Shown here: positions 51,621-59,191 of the stretch, piece by piece
How the letters are laid out: each line of letters opens with the position of its first letter
How positions within the stretch are numbered: position 1 is the stretch's first letter
Origin: Haliea sp964022665
GTDB lineage: Bacteria; Pseudomonadota; Gammaproteobacteria; Pseudomonadales; Halieaceae
Length of the DNA stretch: 64,000 nt
Direction of reading: 5' to 3'
Assembly: GCA_964022665.1 (NCBI GenBank)
Contig: CAXIDF010000015.1
Span: 1 to 64,000, forward strand
Translations under genes and position numbers: made by a program
The notes under the pieces: model-generated
What the model was told of the DNA's origin: nothing
The model's database searches: none
Seen by the model: only the letters and a program-made list of their open reading frames with translations

Positions 51621-51635
51621 ATACACAAGTGTTAC
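51621..51635. promoter_or_regulatory. Putative operator B, identical to the element at 41356
   Basis: ATACACAAGTGTTAC, 15 of 15 identical to 41356-41370, with the shared ATAATTGTT following downstream (at 51644). It lies between the divergent flavin oxidoreductase and arylsulfatase genes, immediately after the predicted start of transcription of the latter, a good position for a repressor. On the minus strand TTGTGT within it and TATACA are 15 bp apart, a weak promoter for the opposite operon. Confidence 0.65.
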
Positions 51636-51671
51636 CTTTTAAAATAATTGTTCGCTCCAGGAGAGACATCT

Positions 51672-53282
51672 ATGGTTCGTGCTGCGTGTGTCCTTGCGGG
51701 GCTCCTGTTCGTTACTACCCACGCCTGGGGTCAAGCGAGACCCAACGTGCTGGTGATCGTTGCAGATGACCTGGGTTGGAATGACGTGGGTTTTCATGGC
51801 GGAGATATTGAAACCCCATCGCTGGATCGGCTCGCCAGCGAAGGCGCCCAGCTCCACCGTTTCTACACCACCCCCATCTGCTCACCCACGCGCGCGGCGC
51901 TGATGACCGGCCGCAATCCGATGCGCCTGGGTATCGGCTATGCCACGGTGCTCCCCTGGAGCAACGCGGGCGTCCACCCCGATGAGCATTTCATGCCCCA
52001 GAGCTTTCTCGAGGCCGGTTACCAGACAGCGATGGTCGGAAAGTGGCACCTGGGCCACGCCCAGCAGACCTACCACCCCAACGAGCGCGGCTTTGAGCAT
52101 TTTTATGGCCACCTGCACACCGAGGTGGGCTATTTTCCCCCCTTCCAGAATCAGGGCGGCGTCGATTTTCAGCGCAATGGGAAGACCATTGACGACAAAG
52201 GCTACGAGACCTACTTGTTGGCGGACGAGGTAAGCCGTTATATCCGCGATCGCGACCCGGACCGCCCGTTTTTTATCTACATGCCGTTTCTTGCCCCGCA
52301 CACACCGCTCGCGGCACCGGATGAGCTTTTGCGCAAATACGCCGACATCAACACCGATCTTGCGCCCGCTCGCAGCGCCCAGACAGACAACACCCGTACC
52401 ATCTCCAAACTGCTGCTTCAGCCCAGTGCCCGCCCTGCCTATGCCGCCGTGGTCGACGCCATGGACCAGGCCATCGGGCGTGTTCTGCAAACGCTGGATG
52501 ATGAGGCGTTGACCGACGACACCCTGGTTCTGTTCTTCAGTGACAACGGCGGCGCAGCCTACTCTGTGGGTGGCGCCGACAACGCCCCCCTCCGGGGCGG
52601 CAAGGGCGACACGTTTGAGGGAGGTATTCGTGTTGTTTCCCTGATGCGCTGGCCGGGTAGGATTCCATCCGCCAGTACCATGGATCAGATAATGACCGTC
52701 ATGGATGTTTTCCCAACTCTGGCCGATGCCAGCGGCGTGCCGATGGGCAGTACTTTCCCCCTGGATGGCAGCACGTTGTGGCCGGCAATCAGTCGTGGCG
52801 CCGAGGCGCCGCGCGAAGACTATGTGTTCTTTGCCTCCGAAACGCCGATTTACGGGCACTTCAACCTGACGGTATTCAATGATGACTGGAAGTTGGTGCA
52901 GGAAGTCGACCAGGATCAATTGACCACCACCGTTACCGCGCATCTGTTCCGCATCAGTGATGACCCCCATGAATACAATAATCTGGCCGCACAATATCCG
53001 GAGGTTGTGCGCGACCTTGGGGAGCGGATCAGGCAGTGGCGATCCCTCTATCCGATCAGTGGAACGCGTTCACAGCTTGTGCCGCCGCCCGGGTGGCGTG
53101 CGCCACGGGATTGGGCGAGCTACCCCCAGCCCCTGGACGAGCTGCAGGACAGTGCCGCTCCGGGGATGCCGCCGCCCAAGGTCTTGCGGATTCTGGATCT
53201 GCAGCATGGGGAGCGCGGCCGCCTGGAGTACGACTGTGAAAGCAAGTGGTACCTTGGCGGTCTCTGTTTGAAAAACCGTTGA
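51672..53282 (+). CDS. Exported arylsulfatase, Cys-type (formylglycine sulfatase)
   Basis: Hydrolyses sulfate esters in the periplasm. ATG 51672 has AGGAGA upstream; the 536-aa product begins with a signal peptide ending near HAWGQ. The alkaline-phosphatase fold is clear: metal-binding DD at 32-33 (NVLVIVADDLGWNDVG), the formylglycine motif C70-S-P-T-R74 followed by AALMTGR, KWHLG, FSDNGGA and LRGGKGDTFEGGIRV. A maturase converting C70 must come from elsewhere; none is in the window. It is divergent from the flavin oxidoreductase operon and followed by a second alkylsulfatase-like protein. Confidence 0.93.
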   Translation: MVRAACVLAGLLFVTTHAWGQARPNVLVIVADDLGWNDVGFHGGDIETPSLDRLASEGAQLHRFYTTPICSPTRAALMTGRNPMRLGIGYATVLPWSNAGVHPDEHFMPQSFLEAGYQTAMVGKWHLGHAQQTYHPNERGFEHFYGHLHTEVGYFPPFQNQGGVDFQRNGKTIDDKGYETYLLADEVSRYIRDRDPDRPFFIYMPFLAPHTPLAAPDELLRKYADINTDLAPARSAQTDNTRTISKLLLQPSARPAYAAVVDAMDQAIGRVLQTLDDEALTDDTLVLFFSDNGGAAYSVGGADNAPLRGGKGDTFEGGIRVVSLMRWPGRIPSASTMDQIMTVMDVFPTLADASGVPMGSTFPLDGSTLWPAISRGAEAPREDYVFFASETPIYGHFNLTVFNDDWKLVQEVDQDQLTTTVTAHLFRISDDPHEYNNLAAQYPEVVRDLGERIRQWRSLYPISGTRSQLVPPPGWRAPRDWASYPQPLDELQDSAAPGMPPPKVLRILDLQHGERGRLEYDCESKWYLGGLCLKNR

Positions 53283-53323
53283 ACACCGGGCGTCACGGCA
53301 TTTGAATCAAGGCAGGAGCTGCA

Positions 53324-54751
53324 ATGAAACGCGTACTGTATAAACTGTTGCTTGTTTCGGGCGGGTTGTCATGGGTGTTGCTCCCCGTCTGGCTGTTCTG
53401 GGGAGACACTCTGGCACGCGAAGCGAACGAGGGCCGCGCCGAGCTGGTTGGCGGGCTTGCCGACCGCTACATCGCCAGCCAGGCGGCCCCTGCACCTGCG
53501 GCGGGAGAGGTGAAAACAGTCGCCGGCCTGCATCATATCCCCATCCAGAGAGACGAAGTTGTCGCGGGTATCTTCCGCGCCAGCGGCGTTGCCAACAGCT
53601 ATCTGATTGCCACGCCTGAGGGCAACGTGCTGTTTGATGGCGGCCTTGCAACCCAGGCGGCGAAACAGAAACGCTTTTTACAGGAGGCCGCCCCGGGTGA
53701 CTTGAAGTTCATCATTCTCTCGCATTCGCACGCCGACCATATCGGCGCCACCAAATTCTGGTTGCGTGAATATCCCGAGGCGCAGGTCATCACCCACGAA
53801 CGCTTTGCCGAGGGGCAGCGCTATCTCACCGATCTGCAGCCCTACTTCTGGAATCGCAACCGGCTGCTGTACACGTTTATGCCGGAAGCACCGGCAGAGC
53901 CTGGGGCGCTGTTTGCCTACGGTGGTATCAAGGCAGATATCACGGTGGGGCCCGCGGGGGATTATGCGTTCACATTGGGAGGAAGGCGTTTCAACGTGGT
54001 CGCAGCGCCCGGCGCAGAGGGCGATGACAACCTCGTGCTCTGGCTGCCAGACGAGCGGGTGCTGTTCTCGGGCGATGTGTTCGGGCCTTTATTCCCCATG
54101 CTGCCCAACCTGTTCACGTTGCGCGGGGAGAAATTTCGTGATCCGCTCGCCTATGTCGCAACGCTGGATAAGCTGATTGGGCTCGCGCCCGAACGCGTCC
54201 TGCCGAGCCACTTCGACCCTGTTACGGGCGCCGATGAGATAGCCGCCAGCCTGCACCTCATGCGTGATGCAACGCGTTACGTGCACGACGCGACCGTCGA
54301 CGGGATGAACGCTGGCAAGAGTCTGTGGCAACTCATGGATGAAATACGTCTCCCCGAGTCACTCGCAGTGAGTCAGGGCCATGGCAAAGTCTCCTGGAAC
54401 GTGCGCTCCATCTGGGAATACTACAGCACCTGGTTTCACTTCGAGTCCACCACCGAGCTCTATGCAGTCCCGGTTTCCGGGGTCTACAAGGCGTTGGCCG
54501 AGATGGCCAGCGTGGACTCACTGACGTTGGCCGCCCAACGCGCATTGGAGGCGGATGAGCCGGAGCGTGCGCTGCATTTTTTGGAGATTGCCGAGGCCGC
54601 AGGCACACAGCAAGACTCACTGAGTCGGCTGAAGATACAGGCTCTGGAGGCGCTACTTGCCCGAGCGCGCGCCGAAACGGGCAATTTCAGTGAGGTTTCG
54701 TGGCTGCAGTCACGTATCAGTCTCGCCCGCAGCGCCTTATCTTCTCGCTAG
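53324..54751 (+). CDS. MBL-fold hydrolase, alkylsulfatase-like, membrane-anchored or exported
   Basis: 475 aa with an N-terminal hydrophobic segment (KLLLVSGGLSWVLLPVWLF). Zinc ligands are H134-S-H136-A-D138-H139 (ILSHSHADHIGATKFWL), a later VLFSGDVFGPLF aspartate and LPSHFDPV. The segment VDGMNAGKSLWQLMDEIRLPESLA matches the start of the alkylsulfatase dimerisation domain also seen in the MBL protein at 37363, though the two proteins are otherwise only distantly alike. Lies 41 bp after the arylsulfatase, so two sulfatase classes share one operon. Activity other than sulfatase is possible. Confidence 0.75.
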   Translation: MKRVLYKLLLVSGGLSWVLLPVWLFWGDTLAREANEGRAELVGGLADRYIASQAAPAPAAGEVKTVAGLHHIPIQRDEVVAGIFRASGVANSYLIATPEGNVLFDGGLATQAAKQKRFLQEAAPGDLKFIILSHSHADHIGATKFWLREYPEAQVITHERFAEGQRYLTDLQPYFWNRNRLLYTFMPEAPAEPGALFAYGGIKADITVGPAGDYAFTLGGRRFNVVAAPGAEGDDNLVLWLPDERVLFSGDVFGPLFPMLPNLFTLRGEKFRDPLAYVATLDKLIGLAPERVLPSHFDPVTGADEIAASLHLMRDATRYVHDATVDGMNAGKSLWQLMDEIRLPESLAVSQGHGKVSWNVRSIWEYYSTWFHFESTTELYAVPVSGVYKALAEMASVDSLTLAAQRALEADEPERALHFLEIAEAAGTQQDSLSRLKIQALEALLARARAETGNFSEVSWLQSRISLARSALSSR

Positions 54752-54828
54752 GGTCCGACGCTGCAAGGACATTGCTCGCCCGCCTTTGAGGCATGGTAAA
54801 CTGCGGCCCCACGCCGCAAGGGACGACC

Positions 54829-55422
54829 ATGCCAGACATTTTGATGATCGATAACTACGACTCCTTCACCTGGAACATCGTCCAGTATCTCGGCGAGCTC
54901 GGTGCAGAGGTCCAGGTGGTGCGCAACGATGAAATCACCGTTGCCGATGTGGCGGCCATTGCCCCCACCCGGGTCGTGATTTCGCCCGGACCCTGTACGC
55001 CCAACGAGGCGGGTATTTCCATGGACGTTATCCGCGAATATGCCGGCAGGCTGCCCATTCTCGGTGTGTGCCTGGGCATGCAGAGCCTCGGGCAGGTCTA
55101 TGGAGGCCGCGTGGTGCGTGCACGCCAGGTGATGCACGGCAAGACGTCCCTGATCCATCATCGTGGGCAGGGGGTGTTTCACGGCTTGAGCCAGCCCTTT
55201 GAAGCCACGCGGTATCACAGCCTGGTGGTGGCTCGCGAAGGATTGCCGGCGTGCCTGGAAGTCACCGCCTGGACGGAAACTGCCGACGGGGAAGTGGACG
55301 AAATCATGGGCCTCAGGCATCGTGAGTATGCGCTGGAGGGCGTGCAATTCCACCCCGAATCAATTCTCACTGCGCACGGGCACGACCTGCTGCGCAATTT
55401 CCTGCAACTGGAGGCTCGTTGA
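54829..55422 (+). CDS. trpG: Anthranilate synthase component II TrpG (glutamine amidotransferase)
   Basis: Supplies ammonia to TrpE. Start at ATG 54829 with AAGGGA 6 bases upstream; 197 aa. Class I amidotransferase marks are ILMIDNYDSFTWNIVQYL, SPGPCTPNEAG, the catalytic Cys in GVCLGMQSLGQVYGG, and His/Glu in VQFHPESILT. The upstream region (GGTAAACT) may provide its own promoter, which it needs because trpE lies 20 kb away. It shares one base with the trpD start (TGATG). Confidence 0.96.
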   Translation: MPDILMIDNYDSFTWNIVQYLGELGAEVQVVRNDEITVADVAAIAPTRVVISPGPCTPNEAGISMDVIREYAGRLPILGVCLGMQSLGQVYGGRVVRARQVMHGKTSLIHHRGQGVFHGLSQPFEATRYHSLVVAREGLPACLEVTAWTETADGEVDEIMGLRHREYALEGVQFHPESILTAHGHDLLRNFLQLEAR

Positions 55423-56468
55423 TGAACCTACAGGAAGCACTTGCCCGTCTGGTTGAGCGCCAGTCGCTCACGCGCGACGAGATGGCGGACGTGATGCGTG
55501 TGGTCATGTCCGGGGGCGCCACGGATGCCCAGATCGGCGCCCTGCTGGTCGCGCTGCGCATGAAAGGTGAAACCACCGACGAGATCGCCGGTGCCGCGCA
55601 GGTCATGCGCGAGTTGGCCACGCCGGTGCAGGTGACGGGAGAGCACCTCGTGGATTTGGTGGGCACCGGTGGCGACGGTGCCAACCTGTTCAACGTCTCG
55701 ACAGCGGCGTCCTTCGTGGTGGCGGCGGCCGGGGCGCAGGTGGCGAAACACGGTAATCGCTCTGTCTCGAGCACCTCAGGCAGCTCCGATCTGCTGGAAA
55801 CCCTGGGTGTTCCGCTGGATCTCACCCCGGCGCAGGTCGCCCGGGCGATCGAGAGCGTGGGGCTGGGTTTCATGTTCGCGCCGGCACACCACGCCGCAAT
55901 GCGCCACGCCATCGGCCCCCGCCGTGAACTGGGTATGCGCACCCTGTTCAACGTGCTGGGCCCCCTCACCAACCCGGCGGGCGTGCGCCGCCAGGTAATC
56001 GGTGTATTTGACCCGGACCTGTGCCGTCCGCTGGCGGAAGTGCTGAAACTGCTGGGCAGTGAGCATGCGCTGGTGGTGCACGGGGAAGGTGGGCTGGACG
56101 AACTGACCCTGAGCGGCAGCACGGAAGTTGCCGAGCTCTGCCGCGGGAATATTGCCGCCTACCGTATTGCTCCCGAGGATGTGGGCCTGCAGCGGCAGAA
56201 CCTCGACGGGCTGGCGGTGAACGGTGCCGAGGAGTCGGCGGCGCTGATTCGCGCAGCGCTGGCGGGTCGCGACACACCCGCGGCGCAGAAGGCGGCGGCG
56301 ATGATCGCCCTGAATGCCGGTGCCACCATTTATGTCGCCGGGCTGGCGGCGACAATTGCCGATGGCGTAGCGCTGGCCGAGGACCTGATTGCGACGGGTC
56401 AGGCAAGGGAGAAAATGAAAGAGTTTATCGATTTCACGCAGATGATGAGCCAGGGAGGCCACGCCTGA
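55422..56468 (+). CDS. trpD: Anthranilate phosphoribosyltransferase TrpD
   Basis: Attaches phosphoribosyl from PRPP to anthranilate. ATG 55422 follows GGAGG by 7 bases and overlaps the trpG stop by one base. The 348-aa protein has the PRPP site GTGGDGANLFNVST, KHGNRSVSSTSGSSDLLE, GPRRELGMRTLFNVLGPLTNPA and the metal site EGGLDELTL. Continues into trpC with an overlapping TGATG. Confidence 0.97.
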   Translation: MNLQEALARLVERQSLTRDEMADVMRVVMSGGATDAQIGALLVALRMKGETTDEIAGAAQVMRELATPVQVTGEHLVDLVGTGGDGANLFNVSTAASFVVAAAGAQVAKHGNRSVSSTSGSSDLLETLGVPLDLTPAQVARAIESVGLGFMFAPAHHAAMRHAIGPRRELGMRTLFNVLGPLTNPAGVRRQVIGVFDPDLCRPLAEVLKLLGSEHALVVHGEGGLDELTLSGSTEVAELCRGNIAAYRIAPEDVGLQRQNLDGLAVNGAEESAALIRAALAGRDTPAAQKAAAMIALNAGATIYVAGLAATIADGVALAEDLIATGQAREKMKEFIDFTQMMSQGGHA

Positions 56469-57271
56469 TGGCTGCTGCACCAACGATCCTGCGCCAGATT
56501 CTGGCGCGCAAACACGAGGAGGTGGCGGCAAGGCGCCGGCGCAATTCCCTGGCAGATCTTGAGTCGCGTATCTCCGAGCAATCAGCGCCGCGGGGTTTTG
56601 TGCAGGCGCTGCGGGAGCGCGTGGATGCGGCACTGCCCGCGGTGATTGCCGAGGTGAAAAAAGCCTCGCCCAGCCAGGGCGTGATTCGCGCTGATTTTGA
56701 TCCGGCCGCGATTGCCCGCAGCTACGAAAGTGGCAAGGCGGCCTGTTTGTCGGTGCTCACGGATGTCGATTTCTTCCAGGGCAGCGATACCTTTTTGCAG
56801 CAGGCGCGCGCGGCCTGTGCGCTGCCCGTGCTGCGCAAGGATTTTACGGTGGACGTGTGGCAGGTCGTGGAAGCGCGGGCCATCGGTGCGGATGCGGTGC
56901 TGTTGATAGCCGCGGCGCTGGAGGACGCGCAAATGCGCGAGCTCGCGACTGCGGCAACAGACTACGGGCTGGACGTGCTGGTAGAGGTGCACGACCGCGC
57001 CGAACTGGATCGCGCTCTCGATCTCGGCCTGCCCCTGCTGGGCATCAACAATCGCGACCTGCATACCTTCCAGACAGCGCTGGATACCACACTTGGCCTG
57101 CTGCCGCATATTCCGGCTGACCGGGTGGTGGTCACCGAAAGCGGCATACACACACCGGACGACGTGGCTGTTATGCAAGAGGCGGGTGTATTCAGCTTCC
57201 TGGTGGGTGAGGCATTCATGCGTGCGCCTGAACCCGGCGAGAAACTGCGGGAGATGTTCTTCCCCGGCTAG
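56468..57271 (+). CDS. trpC: Indole-3-glycerol phosphate synthase TrpC
   Basis: Closes the indole ring in tryptophan synthesis. The 267-aa TIM barrel has VIAEVKKASPSQGVI, VLRKDFTVDVWQV, EVHDRAELDRAL, GINNRDLHTF and VTESGIHTPDDV. Not fused to TrpF. It shares its stop region with the convergent crp gene: one CTAG at 57268-57271 provides the stop of both. Confidence 0.97.
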   Translation: MAAAPTILRQILARKHEEVAARRRRNSLADLESRISEQSAPRGFVQALRERVDAALPAVIAEVKKASPSQGVIRADFDPAAIARSYESGKAACLSVLTDVDFFQGSDTFLQQARAACALPVLRKDFTVDVWQVVEARAIGADAVLLIAAALEDAQMRELATAATDYGLDVLVEVHDRAELDRALDLGLPLLGINNRDLHTFQTALDTTLGLLPHIPADRVVVTESGIHTPDDVAVMQEAGVFSFLVGEAFMRAPEPGEKLREMFFPG

Positions 57272-57912
57272 CGGGTGCCCAGCACCACCATGGTCTTGCC
57301 TGAGACGGCCACCAGGCCCTCCTCCTCCAGGTTTTTCAGTACTCGCCCGGCCATCTCCCGCGAGCAACCGACTATCTTGCCGAGCTCCTGGCGGGTCACC
57401 TTGATCTGCATGCCATCCGGGTGCGTCATGGCGTCGGGCTGCTTGCAGAGGTCGATGAGGGTGTGGGCGATGCGCCCGGAAACATCGACAAAAGCGAGGT
57501 CCTTGAGCTTGCGTGTGGTCCGCCGCAGGCGCATACCCATCTGGTTGGCGATGGCGAACAGAATATCAGGGTAGTGGCTGCGGATCTGGTGGAAGCGCGC
57601 GTAGGAAATTTCCGCCACTTCGCACTGTTCGCGGGCCACAACCATGGCGCTGCGCACTTCCTCGCTGGCGCCGAACAGCCCCATTTCGCCGAAAAAATCT
57701 CCGGCGTTCAGGTAGCTCACCACCATCATGTGATCGGCGTCATTTTCGTCCTGCACCATCACCGACACCGAGCCGTCCAGAATCAGGAACAGGCGGTCAC
57801 ACTCCGCACCCTCCTGCAGGATGGCATGCTTGGCCCGGTAGATGGAGCGATTGCAGTGGCGAAGGAAGTTCTCGACCCCTGGAATGGCACTGGTGACCTG
57901 ATGCTTGAGCAT
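57268..57912 (-). CDS. crp: cAMP receptor protein family regulator (Crp/Vfr)
   Basis: Cyclic-nucleotide-responsive transcription factor. ATG 57912 has AGGAAA 7 bases upstream and gives 214 aa, the same length as Pseudomonas Vfr; the open frame extends further but without conservation. The cNMP domain includes YLNAGDFFGEMGLFG and REQCEVAEISYARF. The C-terminal helix-turn-helix is KVTRQELGKIVGCSREMAGR followed by VLKNLEEEGLV. Position after trpGDC and before osmC matches vfr in P. aeruginosa. The trpC-crp stop codons overlap. Confidence 0.95.
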   Translation of the reverse strand: MLKHQVTSAIPGVENFLRHCNRSIYRAKHAILQEGAECDRLFLILDGSVSVMVQDENDADHMMVVSYLNAGDFFGEMGLFGASEEVRSAMVVAREQCEVAEISYARFHQIRSHYPDILFAIANQMGMRLRRTTRKLKDLAFVDVSGRIAHTLIDLCKQPDAMTHPDGMQIKVTRQELGKIVGCSREMAGRVLKNLEEEGLVAVSGKTMVVLGTR

Positions 57913-58032
57913 GCTGTGGTTTCCTGTCTTCTTACGCGGTCTGACGGCCAATATTACCCCACGCCTGCGGCAAGTAAAACGTAAACCCCTGTGCTAAGCT
58001 CGCCCCGACTTGAAATCAGGAGACGTAGTGCG

Positions 58033-58461
58033 ATGCAGGCAACCGTGAAGTGGGTAGACGGGGTCATGTTTCTGGGCGAGTCCGGTAGTGGGCACAGCGT
58101 GGTGATGGACGGCCCACCCGACCTCGGTGGGCGCAACCTGGGGCCGCGTCCAATGGAGATGCTGTTGCTGGGCGTGGGCGGCTGCTCTTCGTTTGATGTG
58201 ATGAGCATGCTGCAGAAGTCCCGGCAGCAGGTTGTCGATTGCCGTGTGGAAATAGAGGCCGAGCGGGCGGATGCCGTACCCGCCGTGTTCACGCGCATTC
58301 ACATGCACTTCGTGGTCACGGGCGTGGCGCTGAAGGAAAAGCAGGTGCAGCGCGCCGTCGAGCTGTCGGCGGAAAAGTACTGCTCGGCGTCGATCATGCT
58401 GGGTGCTGCGGGCGTGGCGATGAGCCACAGTTTTGCCATCGAGGAGTTTGCTGCCGCCTGA
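58033..58461 (+). CDS. OsmC/Ohr family protein
   Basis: 142-aa OsmC-like thiol peroxidase-fold protein, started at ATG 58033 with AGGAG 10 bases upstream. It has PRPMEMLLLGVGGCSSFDVMSML with the first reactive Cys, and KYCSASIMLGAAGVAMSH with the second, plus the conserved DVMS region. This subgroup, next to vfr in pseudomonads, has no firmly assigned substrate. Divergent from crp. Its TGA stop sits in the loop of an 8-bp hairpin. Confidence 0.88.
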   Translation: MQATVKWVDGVMFLGESGSGHSVVMDGPPDLGGRNLGPRPMEMLLLGVGGCSSFDVMSMLQKSRQQVVDCRVEIEAERADAVPAVFTRIHMHFVVTGVALKEKQVQRAVELSAEKYCSASIMLGAAGVAMSHSFAIEEFAAA

Positions 58462-58496
58462 GGCGGCAGCGTGGCTGCCCACACCCTGGTGGGCAG
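58451..58496. terminator. Two tandem hairpins between convergent osmC and coq7
   Basis: Hairpin 1: CTGCCGCC-TGA-GGCGGCAG (58451-58469), with the osmC stop codon as its loop. Hairpin 2: CTGCCCAC-6 bases-GTGGGCAG (58475-58496). Both are perfect 8-bp stems. The convergent layout favours a two-way terminator, though neither has a T-tract. Confidence 0.65.
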
Positions 58497-58522
58497 AGGT
58501 GAGGTAAACCGCGCGTGCCCTG

Positions 58523-59167
58523 TTACAGGTAGTAGCTGCTGCGGGTCATCAGCCGGGAAACAGCGCTCATCAGGTCCTTTACCGGTGCGGGCAGCTCGGC
58601 GCCGCCTGCGGCGAGGGCGTTCTCCCCGTGCCGTTCTTCATCCTCCAGCATTTTCTGCAGAATCAACTGGGATTTGCGGTCGTCAGCCGGGAGTTGTTGC
58701 AGGTGATCGCGCAGGTGGCGGCAGACCCGTTCCTCGGTTGCAGCGACGAAGCCCAGGCTCCACTTGTCACCGATGGCGCCGGCGCTGGCGCCGAGCAGAA
58801 ATGACATGCCATACCAGGCCGGGTTCAAATGGCTGGGGCGGCTGCCGAGTTCCTGCAGGCGCTGGGCGCACCAGGCCAAGTGGTCTTCCTCCTCACGTGC
58901 CGCTTCGCGCATGTCTTCGCGCACCGTGGGCAGTTTCGCCGTGAGCGCCTGCCCCTGATAGAGCGCCTGCGCGCACACTTCACCGGTGTGGTTGACCCGC
59001 ATGAGGCCGGCCACATGGCTGCGTTGGGCCGGGTTGAGCGCGCTGTCGCGGTGTCCGTCCGCAGGTGACGGCCGCGTGGCCGGTCGGCCCCGGTTGCTCA
59101 GGGTTCGCAGTACCGTGTCGGCCTCGCCCAGCAGGCGATCAATGAAGGTCAGTTGTCGGCTGTGCAT
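58523..59167 (-). CDS. coq7: 2-nonaprenyl-3-methyl-6-methoxy-1,4-benzoquinol hydroxylase Coq7
   Basis: Diiron monooxygenase of ubiquinone synthesis (C6 hydroxylation step), replacing UbiF. ATG 59167 has GGGAG upstream and gives 214 aa. Iron ligands fall in MRVNHTGEVCAQALYQGQAL, EEEDHLAWCAQRL and DEERHGENAL, the expected ExxH pattern. SpeD, which lies between osmC and coq7 in P. aeruginosa, is missing. Follows purD by 24 bp on the same strand. Confidence 0.94.
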   Translation of the reverse strand: MHSRQLTFIDRLLGEADTVLRTLSNRGRPATRPSPADGHRDSALNPAQRSHVAGLMRVNHTGEVCAQALYQGQALTAKLPTVREDMREAAREEEDHLAWCAQRLQELGSRPSHLNPAWYGMSFLLGASAGAIGDKWSLGFVAATEERVCRHLRDHLQQLPADDRKSQLILQKMLEDEERHGENALAAGGAELPAPVKDLMSAVSRLMTRSSYYL

Positions 59168-59191
59168 GGCACTCTCCCTCACAGTGGAGGC

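Noticed and set aside
51882..52994. 370-codon open frame on the minus strand
   Set aside because: It is antisense to the arylsulfatase, whose active-site motif and signal peptide are clear.
34833..54751. Prophage or pyocin cluster at the trpE-trpG site
   Set aside because: I looked for tail, lysis, portal and regulator genes because P. aeruginosa carries pyocins here; none is present, and every gene is metabolic, transport or regulatory.
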